Source: Volvox africanus
Taxonomy: Eukaryota; Chlorophyta; Chlorophyceae; Chlamydomonadales; Volvocaceae
NCBI GenBank assembly: GCA_030268105.1
Contig: BSDZ01000040.1
Location: forward strand, 1 to 64,000
Direction: 5' to 3'
DNA length: 64,000 bases
Below are positions 36,712 to 46,900 of this stretch, in pieces (within the stretch, counting starts at the first letter, position 1; each line of letters begins with the position of its first letter). The notes below the pieces were generated by a model. That model saw nothing but the letters and a program-made list of their open reading frames with translations. It was not told the DNA's origin and searched no databases. The translations under genes were made by a program, and so were the position numbers.

Positions 36712-39700
36712 ATTTCTGAACTAACGCGTGGTCGGTGGTCATCCTTACGGCCAGCCGTTAAGGCATTGTTGCCTTGTGTACTTGGACACATCGAGCGAGT
36801 CATTGCGCGACGCATCACGCTTGACGGACGCACGGGACTTCTCTGCTTCGACCCGTTGTGTAATTTGTTTACACCTCGCCGTCCCCTGCCGTCTATCGAT
36901 CTGTCTAACCACGTGGTTTTGTTCATCCCCTCGTCTCTGCGTGAGATGTCGGAACAGTTGGCCATATACAGGAGATGTAGGCGTCAATATCCAGACACTG
37001 CCGCATGTGTATTACTCCCTGCTTTCTGTCGGCGCAAGGCAGAGGCATCGTTAAGGGGTATGCGGCATGTCCACCGGTTCGAGCCGGGCACCGTTTTGTT
37101 TAATGGTGTGGATCGGGAGGGTACGCTGGCTCCGTGGCCACACCTATCCTACTCGGTTGACGTTTGGTACGAAGCTCCTGATGGGGGTGCCGTTGGTTAC
37201 GGACCCGCCTTAAGTGCACTGACGTTGTCTGCTGGGCAGTCGCTCGTAGATAACCGTGTCCCTGTGGTTCAGATCGGTTTGAATGGCCGTACTCTGAAGG
37301 CACTTGTTGACACCGGTGCCAGCGACGACTTCATCTCTGTCGCAGAGGTGAATGCGCTGGGGTTGTCCCCAGAGTCGTCTGATTGTCCACAGGTTACCCT
37401 TGCTGACGGGGGTAAGCATCCCATCGTGGGCAGGATTACCCTTAGCCTATCGTTAGGCCCTTTGCGTGTTGTGACCCGGCCGTACGTGCTGCAGGGCTTA
37501 GCAGAGACTGCACCGTACATAATGGGGTCGTCGACATTACGACAGTACCGCGCGCGCATCGACATGGAGACCGCAACCCTGCATATGTGCAAGGGTACTC
37601 TGTCGATTAAGGTACCTTTCCTGTCGTTCGAACATGTCACACCAAAGGAGGGCGAAACTGAGGCGGTGCCTATGGTTAATTTCGCTGTGACCGCAATGGC
37701 CGCGCGAATCGAACCAGAGCTAGTCGGGCGTAAGGAGGCCGTCCGTTTGTTACGGAAGGGTGCCCACGGACTGCTTTTAAGGCCGCGGGTGAGCTGTTGT
37801 GTCACCACCGCGCAGATTTCTGCGGATCCTGAGGTTGAGGCCCTACTGTCGCAGTATGAGGACGTCTTTAAAGATATCCCTGGCCTACAACCTATGCGTC
37901 CTGTTGATCACACAATCCCTCTCATGCCTGGAGCGCAGCCTACGGCCCGGCCAATGTACAGGTTGAGTCCATTGGAGCTGGACGAGGTAAAGCGCCAGGT
38001 GACGGATTTGCTCGCGAAGGGTATGATACGCCCCAGCACATCCCCGTATTCTGCACCGATTTTGTTTGTCGGTAAGAAGGATGGGACCTTGCGCATGTGC
38101 ATTGATTACCGGGGGTTAAATGCGAATACGGTGAAAAATCGCTACCCTTTGCCACGCGTTGACGACCTGTTGGATAAGCTGAAGGGCTCGGCTTATTTTT
38201 CCTCAATTGACTTACAACAGGGCTACAATCAGATTCGCATCGCTGCCTCTGATATCCCGAAAACCGCTTTTCGGACGCCCTTCGGTCACTTTGAGTATAC
38301 GGTCCTATCATTTGGTTTGACTAATGCCCCTGCGACGTTTCAGGCGGTTATGGACCGAATGTTTAGGCCATTTATCGACAGGTTCGTTGTTTGCTACCTG
38401 GATGATATCTTGGTATATTCTAAGACGCGCGAGGAACACTTGGAGCATCTGCGACTCGTGCTCGACGTTATGAGTCGGGAGCAATTGTTTGCTAAACGCG
38501 CCAAATGCTTTTGGGCGCAGCCTCAGGTGGAATATTTGGGCCACATTGTGTCGGCCACCGGTGTGAAGATGGACCCGCGGAAGGTCGCCGTGGTTCGCGA
38601 TTGGTCCGCGCCTCAGAACCTCACGGAGCTGCGTAAGTTCCTTGGCTTGACCAATTATTTCCGAAAGTTCATTGAAAAATATTCCATCATTGCGGCCCCG
38701 CTTACTAACTTAACTCGCAAAGGCGTTTTCGTTTCGCTCGAGTCGTGGACGTCGCAATGCCAGCGGGCATTCGAAGAGCTCAAACGAATCGTTGCCGAAG
38801 ATGTCACCCTTGCATTCCCTGATTACTCGTTGCCATTTCGTGTTGAGGTAGTGTCTGATGCCTCAATATTTGGAAGCGGCGCTGTATTGTTACAGGAAGG
38901 GCGACCGATCGCCTTCACGAGTAAGAAGTTTTCTGGTGCGGAGATTCGCTACACCACCGGGGAACAGGAGCTTCTGGCCGTGCTGCATGCTTTAAAGGAA
39001 TGGCGCTGTTACCTCGAGGGACGCCCGTTTACTTTAAAGACTGACCATAAGCCCCTAACGTTTTTGCAAAGCGTTCCGACGTTGAACCGCCGTCAAGCTA
39101 GCTGGATGGAATATCTAGCTAGGTTCAACTGCACCTGGGAGTATATTTCTGGTAAATTGAATATTGCCGATGCTCTCAGTCGACATCCGTCGCTACACGC
39201 TGCAATTTTGGCAGCGCCCGTCGTGCGGCCGCGTAGCGAGGAGGTACCGATCGCGACGGACCTCGCGGAGCGGTTGAAGGTTGCCTACAACGCAGACGCC
39301 TGGTTCGCGGACCCGGCTAATGTAGAAAACCTTCGCAAGCAGAATGGCCTTTGGCTACGGACGGAGGGTGCAGCTACGCAAATCGTCGTTCCGAACGACG
39401 ACGCGCTACGCTACGACATCCTTGCGCGGTTCCACGAGGACCCGTTAGCAGGACACCCTGGTAGCAAGCGATTGATCGACTTGGTGCAACATTCCTTTTG
39501 GTGGCCTCGTTTGGCTAAGGATGCGGCGAGCTTCGTCCAGACATGCAGTCTGTGCCAGCGCAATAAGGCTTTGTCCGGTAAGGGCCAGGGGTTGTTGCAA
39601 CCGTTGCCTGTCCCGGATGCGCCTTGGGAAAGTGTTTCCATGGACTTCGTAGTCGTGCTGCCCAAAACTGAGGGGGGATACGATGCGGTGTTCGTAATGG

Positions 39701-40734
39701 TCGATCGTCTGACTAAGATGGTCCACCTAGCACCATGCACATCATCCTGCACGGCTGAGCAAACCGCACGTTTGTTTTTCGATAATGTGGTTCGGTTACA
39801 CGGGATTCCCAAAAATGTGATCTCGGACCGCGGTGGACAGTTCACGTCTAAGTTTTGGGAAGCGCTCTGCAAACTAGTTGGCATGCGCGTCAACCTGAGC
39901 ACGGCGTATCACCCGCAGACTGATGGTCAAACCGAACGCACAAACCGCACGTTGGGTGATATGTTGCGCAATTATGCTGGTCGCACACCACTCGTTTGGG
40001 ATACGTATTTGACTGCGGCAGAATTCGCGCTTAACAATGCCGTTAACCGCTCTACAGGCAAAAGTCCGTTCTTTCTTAACTACGGATTTCATCCCGCGCT
40101 ACCCGTGTGGCGTGAGTTGGAAGTGAACGTGCCTGCTGCTAAACTTTTTGCCAAGTCTTTTATGTCCCGAATCACAGACGCGAAGTCGTGTTTGGACGCG
40201 GCGCAGCAACGAACGATGGAATACTATAACAAAACTAAGCAGGATGTGACGTTTTCGGAAGGGCAACTCGTGTTGCTAAGCACCAAGAACTTGCGTTCCT
40301 TGGCCGACGGATCCCGAAAACTCTTACCCCGCTGGATTGGTCCGTATCCTGTCGTGCGCATGGTTGGGAATGTGGCTGTGGAGCTTGCGTTGCCCACTGA
40401 TATGACCATTCACCCCACGTTTCACGTATCGCTTGTTCGTCCGTATCGTAGTACGGAACCCGTCCCTGAGCCTGCTAACGCCCCCGCAGCGATCGAACCA
40501 GTTCCCGAGACCTGGATCGCTGGTAAACAGAAGTTTTACGATGTGGAGCGGGTGTTAGATTACCGCGCGCGTCGTGTGGGCCGACACCGACGTAAGCGAA
40601 CAGTACACAAGTACTTGGTTAAGTGGACAGGGTATACTGACGAGCACAACTCATGGGAACCGGCACGCAACTTCTCACAGGACATGAAACCCCTGCTCGA
40701 AGAAGCCCGCAAACGTGCCACACAAGCCCAATGA
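36673..40734 (+). CDS. pol: Pol polyprotein: protease, RT, RNase H, integrase, chromodomain
   Basis: Replication and integration enzymes, 1353 codons, counted from the codon after the gag stop because no ATG lies near and the frame is open from there. Residues 1-190 are an unassigned domain. Protease has DTGA at 213. Reverse transcriptase has its first Asp at 513 (SSIDLQQGY) and YLDD at 575-578. RNase H has Asp 729, Glu 766, Asp 791 and Asp 833. Integrase has an HHCC zinc site (His 921, 928; Cys 958, 961), a catalytic triad Asp 991, Asp 1052, Glu 1088 with 35 residues between the last two, and a GPY/F module at 1223. The chromodomain (about 1287-1340) has cage aromatics Tyr 1289, Trp 1318 and Tyr 1321, as in histone H3 methyl-lysine readers. 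No frameshift or missing catalytic residue is seen. It ends at TGA, with no env downstream. Confidence 0.96.
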   Translation, partial: GLARVPAEGAPPGISELTRGRWSSLRPAVKALLPCVLGHIERVIARRITLDGRTGLLCFDPLCNLFTPRRPLPSIDLSNHVVLFIPSSLREMSEQLAIYRRCRRQYPDTAACVLLPAFCRRKAEASLRGMRHVHRFEPGTVLFNGVDREGTLAPWPHLSYSVDVWYEAPDGGAVGYGPALSALTLSAGQSLVDNRVPVVQIGLNGRTLKALVDTGASDDFISVAEVNALGLSPESSDCPQVTLADGGKHPIVGRITLSLSLGPLRVVTRPYVLQGLAETAPYIMGSSTLRQYRARIDMETATLHMCKGTLSIKVPFLSFEHVTPKEGETEAVPMVNFAVTAMAARIEPELVGRKEAVRLLRKGAHGLLLRPRVSCCVTTAQISADPEVEALLSQYEDVFKDIPGLQPMRPVDHTIPLMPGAQPTARPMYRLSPLELDEVKRQVTDLLAKGMIRPSTSPYSAPILFVGKKDGTLRMCIDYRGLNANTVKNRYPLPRVDDLLDKLKGSAYFSSIDLQQGYNQIRIAASDIPKTAFRTPFGHFEYTVLSFGLTNAPATFQAVMDRMFRPFIDRFVVCYLDDILVYSKTREEHLEHLRLVLDVMSREQLFAKRAKCFWAQPQVEYLGHIVSATGVKMDPRKVAVVRDWSAPQNLTELRKFLGLTNYFRKFIEKYSIIAAPLTNLTRKGVFVSLESWTSQCQRAFEELKRIVAEDVTLAFPDYSLPFRVEVVSDASIFGSGAVLLQEGRPIAFTSKKFSGAEIRYTTGEQELLAVLHALKEWRCYLEGRPFTLKTDHKPLTFLQSVPTLNRRQASWMEYLARFNCTWEYISGKLNIADALSRHPSLHAAILAAPVVRPRSEEVPIATDLAERLKVAYNADAWFADPANVENLRKQNGLWLRTEGAATQIVVPNDDALRYDILARFHEDPLAGHPGSKRLIDLVQHSFWWPRLAKDAASFVQTCSLCQRNKALSGKGQGLLQPLPVPDAPWESVSMDFVVVLPKTEGGYDAVFVMVDRLTKMVHLAPCTSSCTAEQTARLFFDNVVRLHGIPKNVISDRGGQFTSKFWEALCKLVGMRVNLSTAYHPQTDGQTERTNRTLGDMLRNYAGRTPLVWDTYLTAAEFALNNAVNRSTGKSPFFLNYGFHPALPVWRELEVNVPAAKLFAKSFMSRITDAKSCLDAAQQRTMEYYNKTKQDVTFSEGQLVLLSTKNLRSLADGSRKLLPRWIGPYPVVRMVGNVAVELALPTDMTIHPTFHVSLVRPYRSTEPVPEPANAPAAIEPVPETWIAGKQKFYDVERVLDYRARRVGRHRRKRTVHKYLVKWTGYTDEHNSWEPARNFSQDMKPLLEEARKRATQAQ

Positions 40735-40756
40735 CCCCTGCAGTCGATGCTGTATG

Positions 40757-40776
40757 ATGCAGCGAGGACGCTGCAT
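40757..40776. other. Hairpin in the 3' untranslated region
   Basis: ATGCAGC (40757-40763) and GCTGCAT (40770-40776) are perfect arms around GAGGAC, between the pol stop and the polypurine tract. The role is unknown. Confidence 0.45.
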
Positions 40777-40778
40777 AC

Positions 40779-40792
40779 GGGAGGGGGGATAA
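40779..40792 (+). promoter_or_regulatory. Polypurine tract
   Basis: GGGAGGGGGGATAA ends two bases before the 3' LTR (one T lies between), the expected place for plus-strand DNA priming. Confidence 0.85.
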
Positions 40793-40793
40793 T

Positions 40794-41617
40794 TGTTGTG
40801 CTACGGTTAGTTTCCCGCCGATGCGTAGATCAATGCGACCCTACAAGGCGAAGTGCTTTTGTGATGAACGCATTACGTTTGAATGAATCTGCATGATATA
40901 AATGTATTCGCATACATTTATATATGCATCTGGCATGTTGTCATTATCCATCGCGACATCGCACCATGGCAAATCCGCCTAGCATGCATGAATGACCGAA
41001 TCATTGAAGTGCGCATTATGCTCGTGCTATAAAACGATAAGTAATATTATCTGATATAATATTACTTCATTTAAGCACACGTTGAGAGCGCCGCACTCGT
41101 CGCGATACATGCCCTGCAACTGGATATCGTTATCCGGACCCTTGCATCATGCGAATGCCGGAAAGGCTTATACGTTGTTATGCGTAGACATCGCCTAGGC
41201 GCAGTAGGGTTGTCACATCTAGGATCGGCCTCCTAATGTGAATCGTACGGCACTGCGATGCTGCGAGTATAACAGATGCGAGGACGGCTAAGCAAGACAA
41301 GACATTCGATACCGGAGAACACTTGCGTGTTCTACATTACTATTACTATACGATACTCTACTTAGCCCAAGCTAAGCCTGAACTTCGCTAATCACCGCCG
41401 CGTGATGATTGCTTGCTTCCGGCGCTGACGGCGATTTCGTCCATTGCATCATTCCGATCTGTAAGACCGTAAGTTATATCTCTCTTCGTCTTGAAGTCTT
41501 CCGCTGCCTCTGTTTGCTCTCGCTTGCCTTGCTGTACTTGCAAGCGCTAGCGCATCGGTATCGATAGTCTCCAGACGTGCAGATACTCATGAGCAAACGC
41601 GAACGAGAGGTACAACA
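40794..41617 (+). repeat. 3' long terminal repeat
   Basis: 824 bp, TGTTGTGC to GTACAACA, same length as the 5' LTR. Twelve substitutions separate the two, nine in the first 55 bp. In that segment this copy is closer to the third LTR at 63632, sharing TpG or CpA where the 5' LTR has CpG. It carries the same TATAAAA (41028-41034) and hairpins. It should supply polyadenylation, but no clear AATAAA is seen. Confidence 0.97.
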
Positions 41618-41622
41618 GTCGG
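41618..41622. repeat. Target site duplication, right copy (GTCGG)
   Basis: Matches 34142-34146. It is followed by CTGATGAG, which continues the satellite unit broken by the insertion. Confidence 0.95.
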
Positions 41623-43843
41623 CTGATGAGTTCCCAGCAGGATAGAGCCTGGCTGGAAGAGGGACCTGATGAGAGGTCGCCTGATGAGTTCCCAGCAGGA
41701 TAGAGCCTGGCTGGAAGAGGGACCTTACGAGAGGTCGCCTGATGAGTTCCCAGCAGGATAGAGCCTGGCTGGAAGAGGGACCTGATGAGAGGTCGCCTGA
41801 TGAGTTCCCAGCAGGATAGAGCCTGGCTGGAAGAGGGACCTGATGAGAGGTCGCCTGATGAGTTCCCAGCAGGATAGAGCCTGGCTGGAAGAGGGACCTG
41901 ATGAGAGGTCGGCTGATGAGTTCCCAGCAGGATAGAGCCTGGCTGGAAGAGGGACCTGATGAGAGGTCGCCTGATGAGTTCCCAGCAGGATAGAGCCTGG
42001 CTGGAAGAGGGACCTTACGAGAGGTCGGCTGATGAGTTCCCAGCAGGATAGAGCCTGGCTGGAAGAGGGACCTGATGAGAGGTCGCCTGATGAGTTCCCA
42101 GCAGGATAGAGCCTGGCTGGAAGAGGGACCTGATGAGAGGTCGCCTGATGAATTCCCAGCAGGATAGAGCCTGGCTGGAAGAGGGACCTTACGAGAGGTC
42201 GCCTGATGAGTTCCCAGCAGGATAGAGCCTGGCTGGAAGAGGGACCTTACGAGAGGTCGGCTGATGAGTTCCCAGCAGGATAGAGCCTGGCTGGAAGAGG
42301 GACCTGATGAGAGGTCGCCTGATGAATTCCCAGCAGGATAGAGCCTGGCTGGAAGAGGGACCTGATGAGAGGTCGCCTGATGAGTTCCCAGCAGGATAGA
42401 GCCTGGCTGGAAGAGGGACCTGATGAGAGGTCGCCTGATGAGTTCCCAGCAGGATAGAGCCTGGCTGGAAGAGGGACCTGATGAGAGGTCGGCTGATGAG
42501 TTCCCAGCAGGATAGAGCCTGGCTGGAAGAGGGACCTGATGAGAGGTCGCCTGATGAGTTCCCAGCAGGATAGAGCCTGGCTGGAAGAGGGACCTGATGA
42601 GAGGTCGCCTGATGAGTTCCCAGCAGGATAGAGCCTGGCTGGAAGAGGGACCTGATGAGAGGTCGCCTGATGAGTTCCCAGCAGGATAGAGCCTGGCTGG
42701 AAGAGGGACCTTACGAGAGGTCGCCTGATGAGTTCCCAGCAGGATAGAGCCTGGCTGGAAGAGGGACCTGATGAGAGGTCGCCTGATGAGTTCCCAGCAG
42801 GATAGAGCCTGGCTGGAAGAGGGACCTTACGAGAGGTCGGCTAATGAGTTCCCAGCAGGATAGAGCCTGGCTCGAAGGGGGGCCTGATGAGAGGTCGGCT
42901 GATGAGTTCCCAGCAGGATAGAGCCTGGCTGGAAGAGGGACCTGATGAGAGGTCGGCTGATGAGTTCCCAGCAGGATAGAGCCTGGCTTGAAGAGGGACC
43001 TGATGAGAGGTCGCCTGATGAGTTCCCAGCAGGATAGAGCCTGGCTGGAAGAGGGACCTTATGAGAGGTCGCCTGATGAGTTCCCAGCAGGATAGAGCCT
43101 GGCTGGAAGAGGGACCTGATGAGAGGTCGGCTGATGAGTTCCCAGCAGGATAGAGCCTGGCTGGAAGAGGGACCTGATGAGAGGTCGCCTGATGAGTTCC
43201 CAGCAGGATAGAGCCTGGCTGGAAGAGGGACCTGATGAGAGGTCGCCTGATGAGTTCCCAGCAGGATAGACCCTGGCTGGAAGAGGGACCTGATGAGAGG
43301 TCGCCTGATGAGTTCCCAGCAGGATAGAGCCTGGCTGGAAGAGGGACCTGATGAGAGGTCGCCTGATGAGTTCCCAGCAGGATAGAGCCTGGCTGGAAGA
43401 GGGACCTGATGAGAGGTCGGCTGATGAGTTCCCAGCAGGATAGAGCCTGGCTGGAAGAGGGACCTGATGAGAGGTCGCCTGATGAGTTCCCAGCAGGATA
43501 GAGCCTGGCTGGAAGAGGGACCTTACGAGAGGTCGGATGATGAGTTCCCAGCAGGATAGAGCCTGGCTGGAAGAGGGACCTGATGAGAGGTCGCCTGATG
43601 AGTTCCCAGCAGGATAGAGCCTGGCTGGAAGAGGGACCTGATGAGAGGTCGCCTGATGAGTTCCCAGCAGGATAGAGCCTGGCTGGAAGAGGGACCTGAT
43701 GAGAGGTCGGCTGATGAGTTCCCAGCAGGATAGAGCCTGGCTGGAAGAGGGACCTGATGAGAGGTCGGCTGATGAGTTCCCAGCAGGATAGAGCCTGGCT
43801 GGAAGAGGGACCTGATGAGAGGTCGCCTGATGAGTTCCCAGCA

Positions 43844-44490
43844 GGATGAGCCTGGCTGGAAGAGGGACCTGATGAGAGGTCGCCTGATGAGTTCCCAGCA
43901 GGATAGAGCCTGGCTGGAAGAGGGACCTTACGAGAGGTCGCCTGATGAGTTCCCAGCAGGATAGAGCCTGGCTGGAAGAGGGACCTGATGAGAGGTCGCC
44001 TGATGAGTTCCCAGCAGGATAGAACCTGGCTGGAAGAGGGACCTGATGAGAGGTCGGCTGATGAGTTCCCAGCAGGATAGAGCCTGGCTGGAAGAGGGAC
44101 CTGATGAGAGGTCGCCTGATGAGTTCCCAGCAGGATAGAGCCTGGCTGGAAGAGGGACCTTACGAGAGGTCGCCTGATGAGTTCCCAGCAGGATAGAGCC
44201 TGGCTGGAAGAGGGACCTGATGAGAGGTCGCCTGATGAGTTCCCAGCAGGATAGAGCCTGGCTGGAAGAGGGACCTGATGAGAGGTCGCCTGATGAGTTC
44301 CCAGCAGGATAGAGCCTGGCTGGAAGAGGGACCTGATGAGAGGTCGCCTGATGAGTTCCCAGCAGGATAGAGCCTGGCTGGAAGAGGGACCTGATGAGAG
44401 GTCGGCTGATGAGTTCCCAGCAGGATAGAGCCTGGCTGGAAGAGGGACCTGATGAGAGGTCGCCTGATGAGTTCCCAGCAGGATGAGCCT
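43844..44490. repeat. 11-unit duplication marked by a shared one-base deletion
   Basis: GGATGAGCCTGG, a 57-bp unit lacking one A, occurs at 43844 and 44481, 637 bp apart (11 units minus one base). The following units match in order (CCTTACGAG, consensus, GATAGAACC). The shared rare deletion is best explained by duplication of one event. Confidence 0.75.
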
Positions 44491-45911
44491 GGCTGGAAGA
44501 GGGACCTGATGAGAGGTCGCCTGATGAGTTCCCAGCAGGATAGAGCCTGGCTGGAAGAGGGACCTTACGAGAGGTCGCCTGATGAGTTCCCAGCAGGATA
44601 GAGCCTGGCTGGAAGAGGGACCTGATGAGAGGTCGCCTGATGAGTTCCCAGCAGGATAGAACCTGGCTGGAAGAGGGACCTGATGAGAGGTCGCCTGATG
44701 AGTTCCCAGCAGGATAGAGCCTGGCTGGAAGAGGGACCTGATGAGAGGTCGCCTGATGAGTTCCCAGCAGGATAGAGCCTGGCTGGAAGAGGGACCTTAC
44801 GAGAGGTCGCCTGATGAGTTCCCAGCAGGATAGAGCCTGGCTGGAAGAGGGACCTGATGAGAGGTCGCCTGATGAGTTCCCAGCAGGATAGAGCCTGGCT
44901 GGAAGAGGGACCTGATGAGAGGTCGCCTGATGAGTTCCCAGCAGGATAGAGCCTGGCTGGAAGAGGGACCTGATGAGAGGTCGCCTGATGAGTTCCCAGC
45001 AGGATAGAGCCTGGCTGGAAGAGGGACCTGATGAGAGGTCGGCTGATGAGTTCCCAGCAGGATAGAGCCTGGCTGGAAGAGGGACCTGATGAGAGGTCGG
45101 CTGATGAGTTCCCAGCAGGATAGAGCCTGGCTGGAAGAGGGACCTGATGAGAGGTCGGCTGATGAGTTCCCAGCAGGATAGAGCCTGGCTGGAAGAGGGA
45201 CCTGATGAGAGGTCGGCTGATGAGTTCCCAGCAGGATAGACCCTGGCTGGAAGAGGGACCTTACGAGAGGTCGCCTGATGAGTTCCCAGCAGGATAGAGC
45301 CTGGCTGGAAGAGGGACCTGATGAGAGGTTGCCTGATGAGTTCCCAGCAGGATAGAGCCTGGCTGGAAGAGGGACCTTACGAGAGGTCGGCTGATGAGTT
45401 CCCAGCAGGATAGAGCCTGGCTGGAAGAGGGACCTGATGAGAGGTTGGCTGATGAGTTCCCAGCAGGATAGAGCCTGGCTGGAAGAGGGACCTTACGAGA
45501 GGTCGGCTGATGAGTTCCCAGCAGGATAGAGCCTGGCTGGAAGAGGGACCTGATGAGAGGTCGCCTGATGAATTCCCAGCAGGATAGAGCCTGGCTGGAA
45601 GAGGGACCTGATGAGAGGTCGCCTGATGAGTTCCCAGCAGGATAGAGCCTGGCTGGAAGAGGGACCTGATGAGAGGTCGCCTGATGAGTTCCCAGCAGGA
45701 TAGAGCCTGGCTGGAAGAGGGACCTGATGAGAGGTCGGCTGATGAGTTCCCAGCAGGATAGAGCCTGGCTGGAAGAGGGACCTGATGAGAGGTCGCCTGA
45801 TGAGTTCCCAGCAGGATAGAGCCTGGCTGGAAGAGGGACCTGATGAGAGGTCGGCTGATGAGTTCCCAGCAGGATAGAGCCTGGCTGGAAGAGGGACCTG
45901 ATGAGAGGTCG

Positions 45912-46900
45912 GCTGATGAGTTCCCAGCAGGATAGAGCCTGGCTGGAAGAGGGACCTGATGAGAGGTCGGCTGATGAGTTCCCAGCAGGATAGAGCCTGG
46001 CTGGAAGAGGGACCTGATGAGAGGTCGGCTGATGAGTTCCCAGCAGGATAGAGCCTGGCTGGAAGAGGGACCTGATGAGAGGTCGCCTGATGAGTTCCCA
46101 GCAGGATAGAGCCTGGCTGGAAGAGGGACATTATGAGAGGTCGCCTGATGAGTTCCCAGCAGGATAGAGCCTGGCTGGAAGAGGGACCTGATGAGAGGTT
46201 GCCTGATGAGTTCCCAGCAGGATAGAGCCTGGCTGGAAGAGGGACCTTACGAGAGGTCGGCTGATGAGTTCCCAGCAGGATAGAGCCTGGCTGGAAGAGG
46301 GACCTGATGAGAGGTCGCCTGATGAGTTCCCAGCAGGAAAGAGCCTGGCTGGAAGAGGGACCTAATGAGAGGTCGCCTGGTGAGTTCCCAGCAGGATAGA
46401 GTCTGGCTCGAAGAGGGACCTGATGAGAGGTCGCCTGATGAGTTCCCAGCAGGATAGAGCCTGGCTGGAAGAGGGACCTGATGAGAGGTCGCCTGATGAG
46501 TTCCCAGCAGGATAGAGCCTGGCTGGAAGAGGGACCTGATGAGAGGTCGGCTGATGAGTTCCCAGCAGGATAGAGCCTGGCTGGAAGAGGGACCTGATGA
46601 GAGGTCGGCTGATGAGTTCCCAGCAGGATAGAGCCTGGCTGGAAGAGGGACCTGATGAGAGGTCGGCTGATGAGTTCCCAGCAGGATAGAGCCTGGCTGG
46701 AAGAGGGACCTGATGAGAGGTCGGCTGATGAGTTCCCAGCAGGATAGAGCCTGGCTGGAAGAGGGACCTGATGAGAGGTCGCCTGATGAGTTCCCAGCAG
46801 GATAGAGCCTGGCTGGAAGAGGGACCTGATGAGAGGTCGCCTGATGAGTTCCCAGCAGGATAGAACCTGGCTGGAAGAGGGACCTGATTAGAGGTCGCCT
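45912..46900. repeat. 65-unit-offset duplication, copy A
   Basis: Matches 49682-50670 at an offset of exactly 3770 bp (65 units). Shared private variants include GGGACATTATGAG at 46127/49897, a GGTTGCC unit and the GGAAAGAGCC to CCTGGTGAG haplotype. Differences seen are GTCTGG at about 46401, GCC/GGC at about 46433, GAACC at about 46865 and GATTAG at about 46889. The GAACC plus GATTAG pair recurs near 56200-56230. Confidence 0.75.

Larger units (their letters stand above)
34147..41617 (+). mobile_element. Complete Ty3/Gypsy chromovirus LTR retrotransposon
   Basis: A 7471-bp element in plus orientation inserted into the 58-bp satellite. Order: 5' LTR (824 bp), primer binding site, leader, gag, in-frame TAG, pol with protease, reverse transcriptase, RNase H, integrase and chromodomain, polypurine tract, 3' LTR (824 bp). 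Integrase downstream of RNase H defines Ty3/Gypsy (Metaviridae) order, and the C-terminal chromodomain defines the chromovirus branch. There is no room for an envelope gene: 59 bp separate the pol stop from the 3' LTR. The LTRs differ at 12 positions, nine of them between 34162 and 34198. All catalytic residues I looked for are present and there is no frameshift. The only interruption is the gag-pol stop codon. The element may therefore be autonomous. Confidence 0.97.

Noticed and set aside
36012..40409. Minus-strand and alternative-frame ORFs across gag and pol
   Set aside because: They overlap fully with gag and pol, which have clear conserved motifs; they are shadows.
40735..40793. An envelope gene after pol
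   Set aside because: Only 59 bp lie between the pol stop and the 3' LTR, filled by a hairpin and the polypurine tract.
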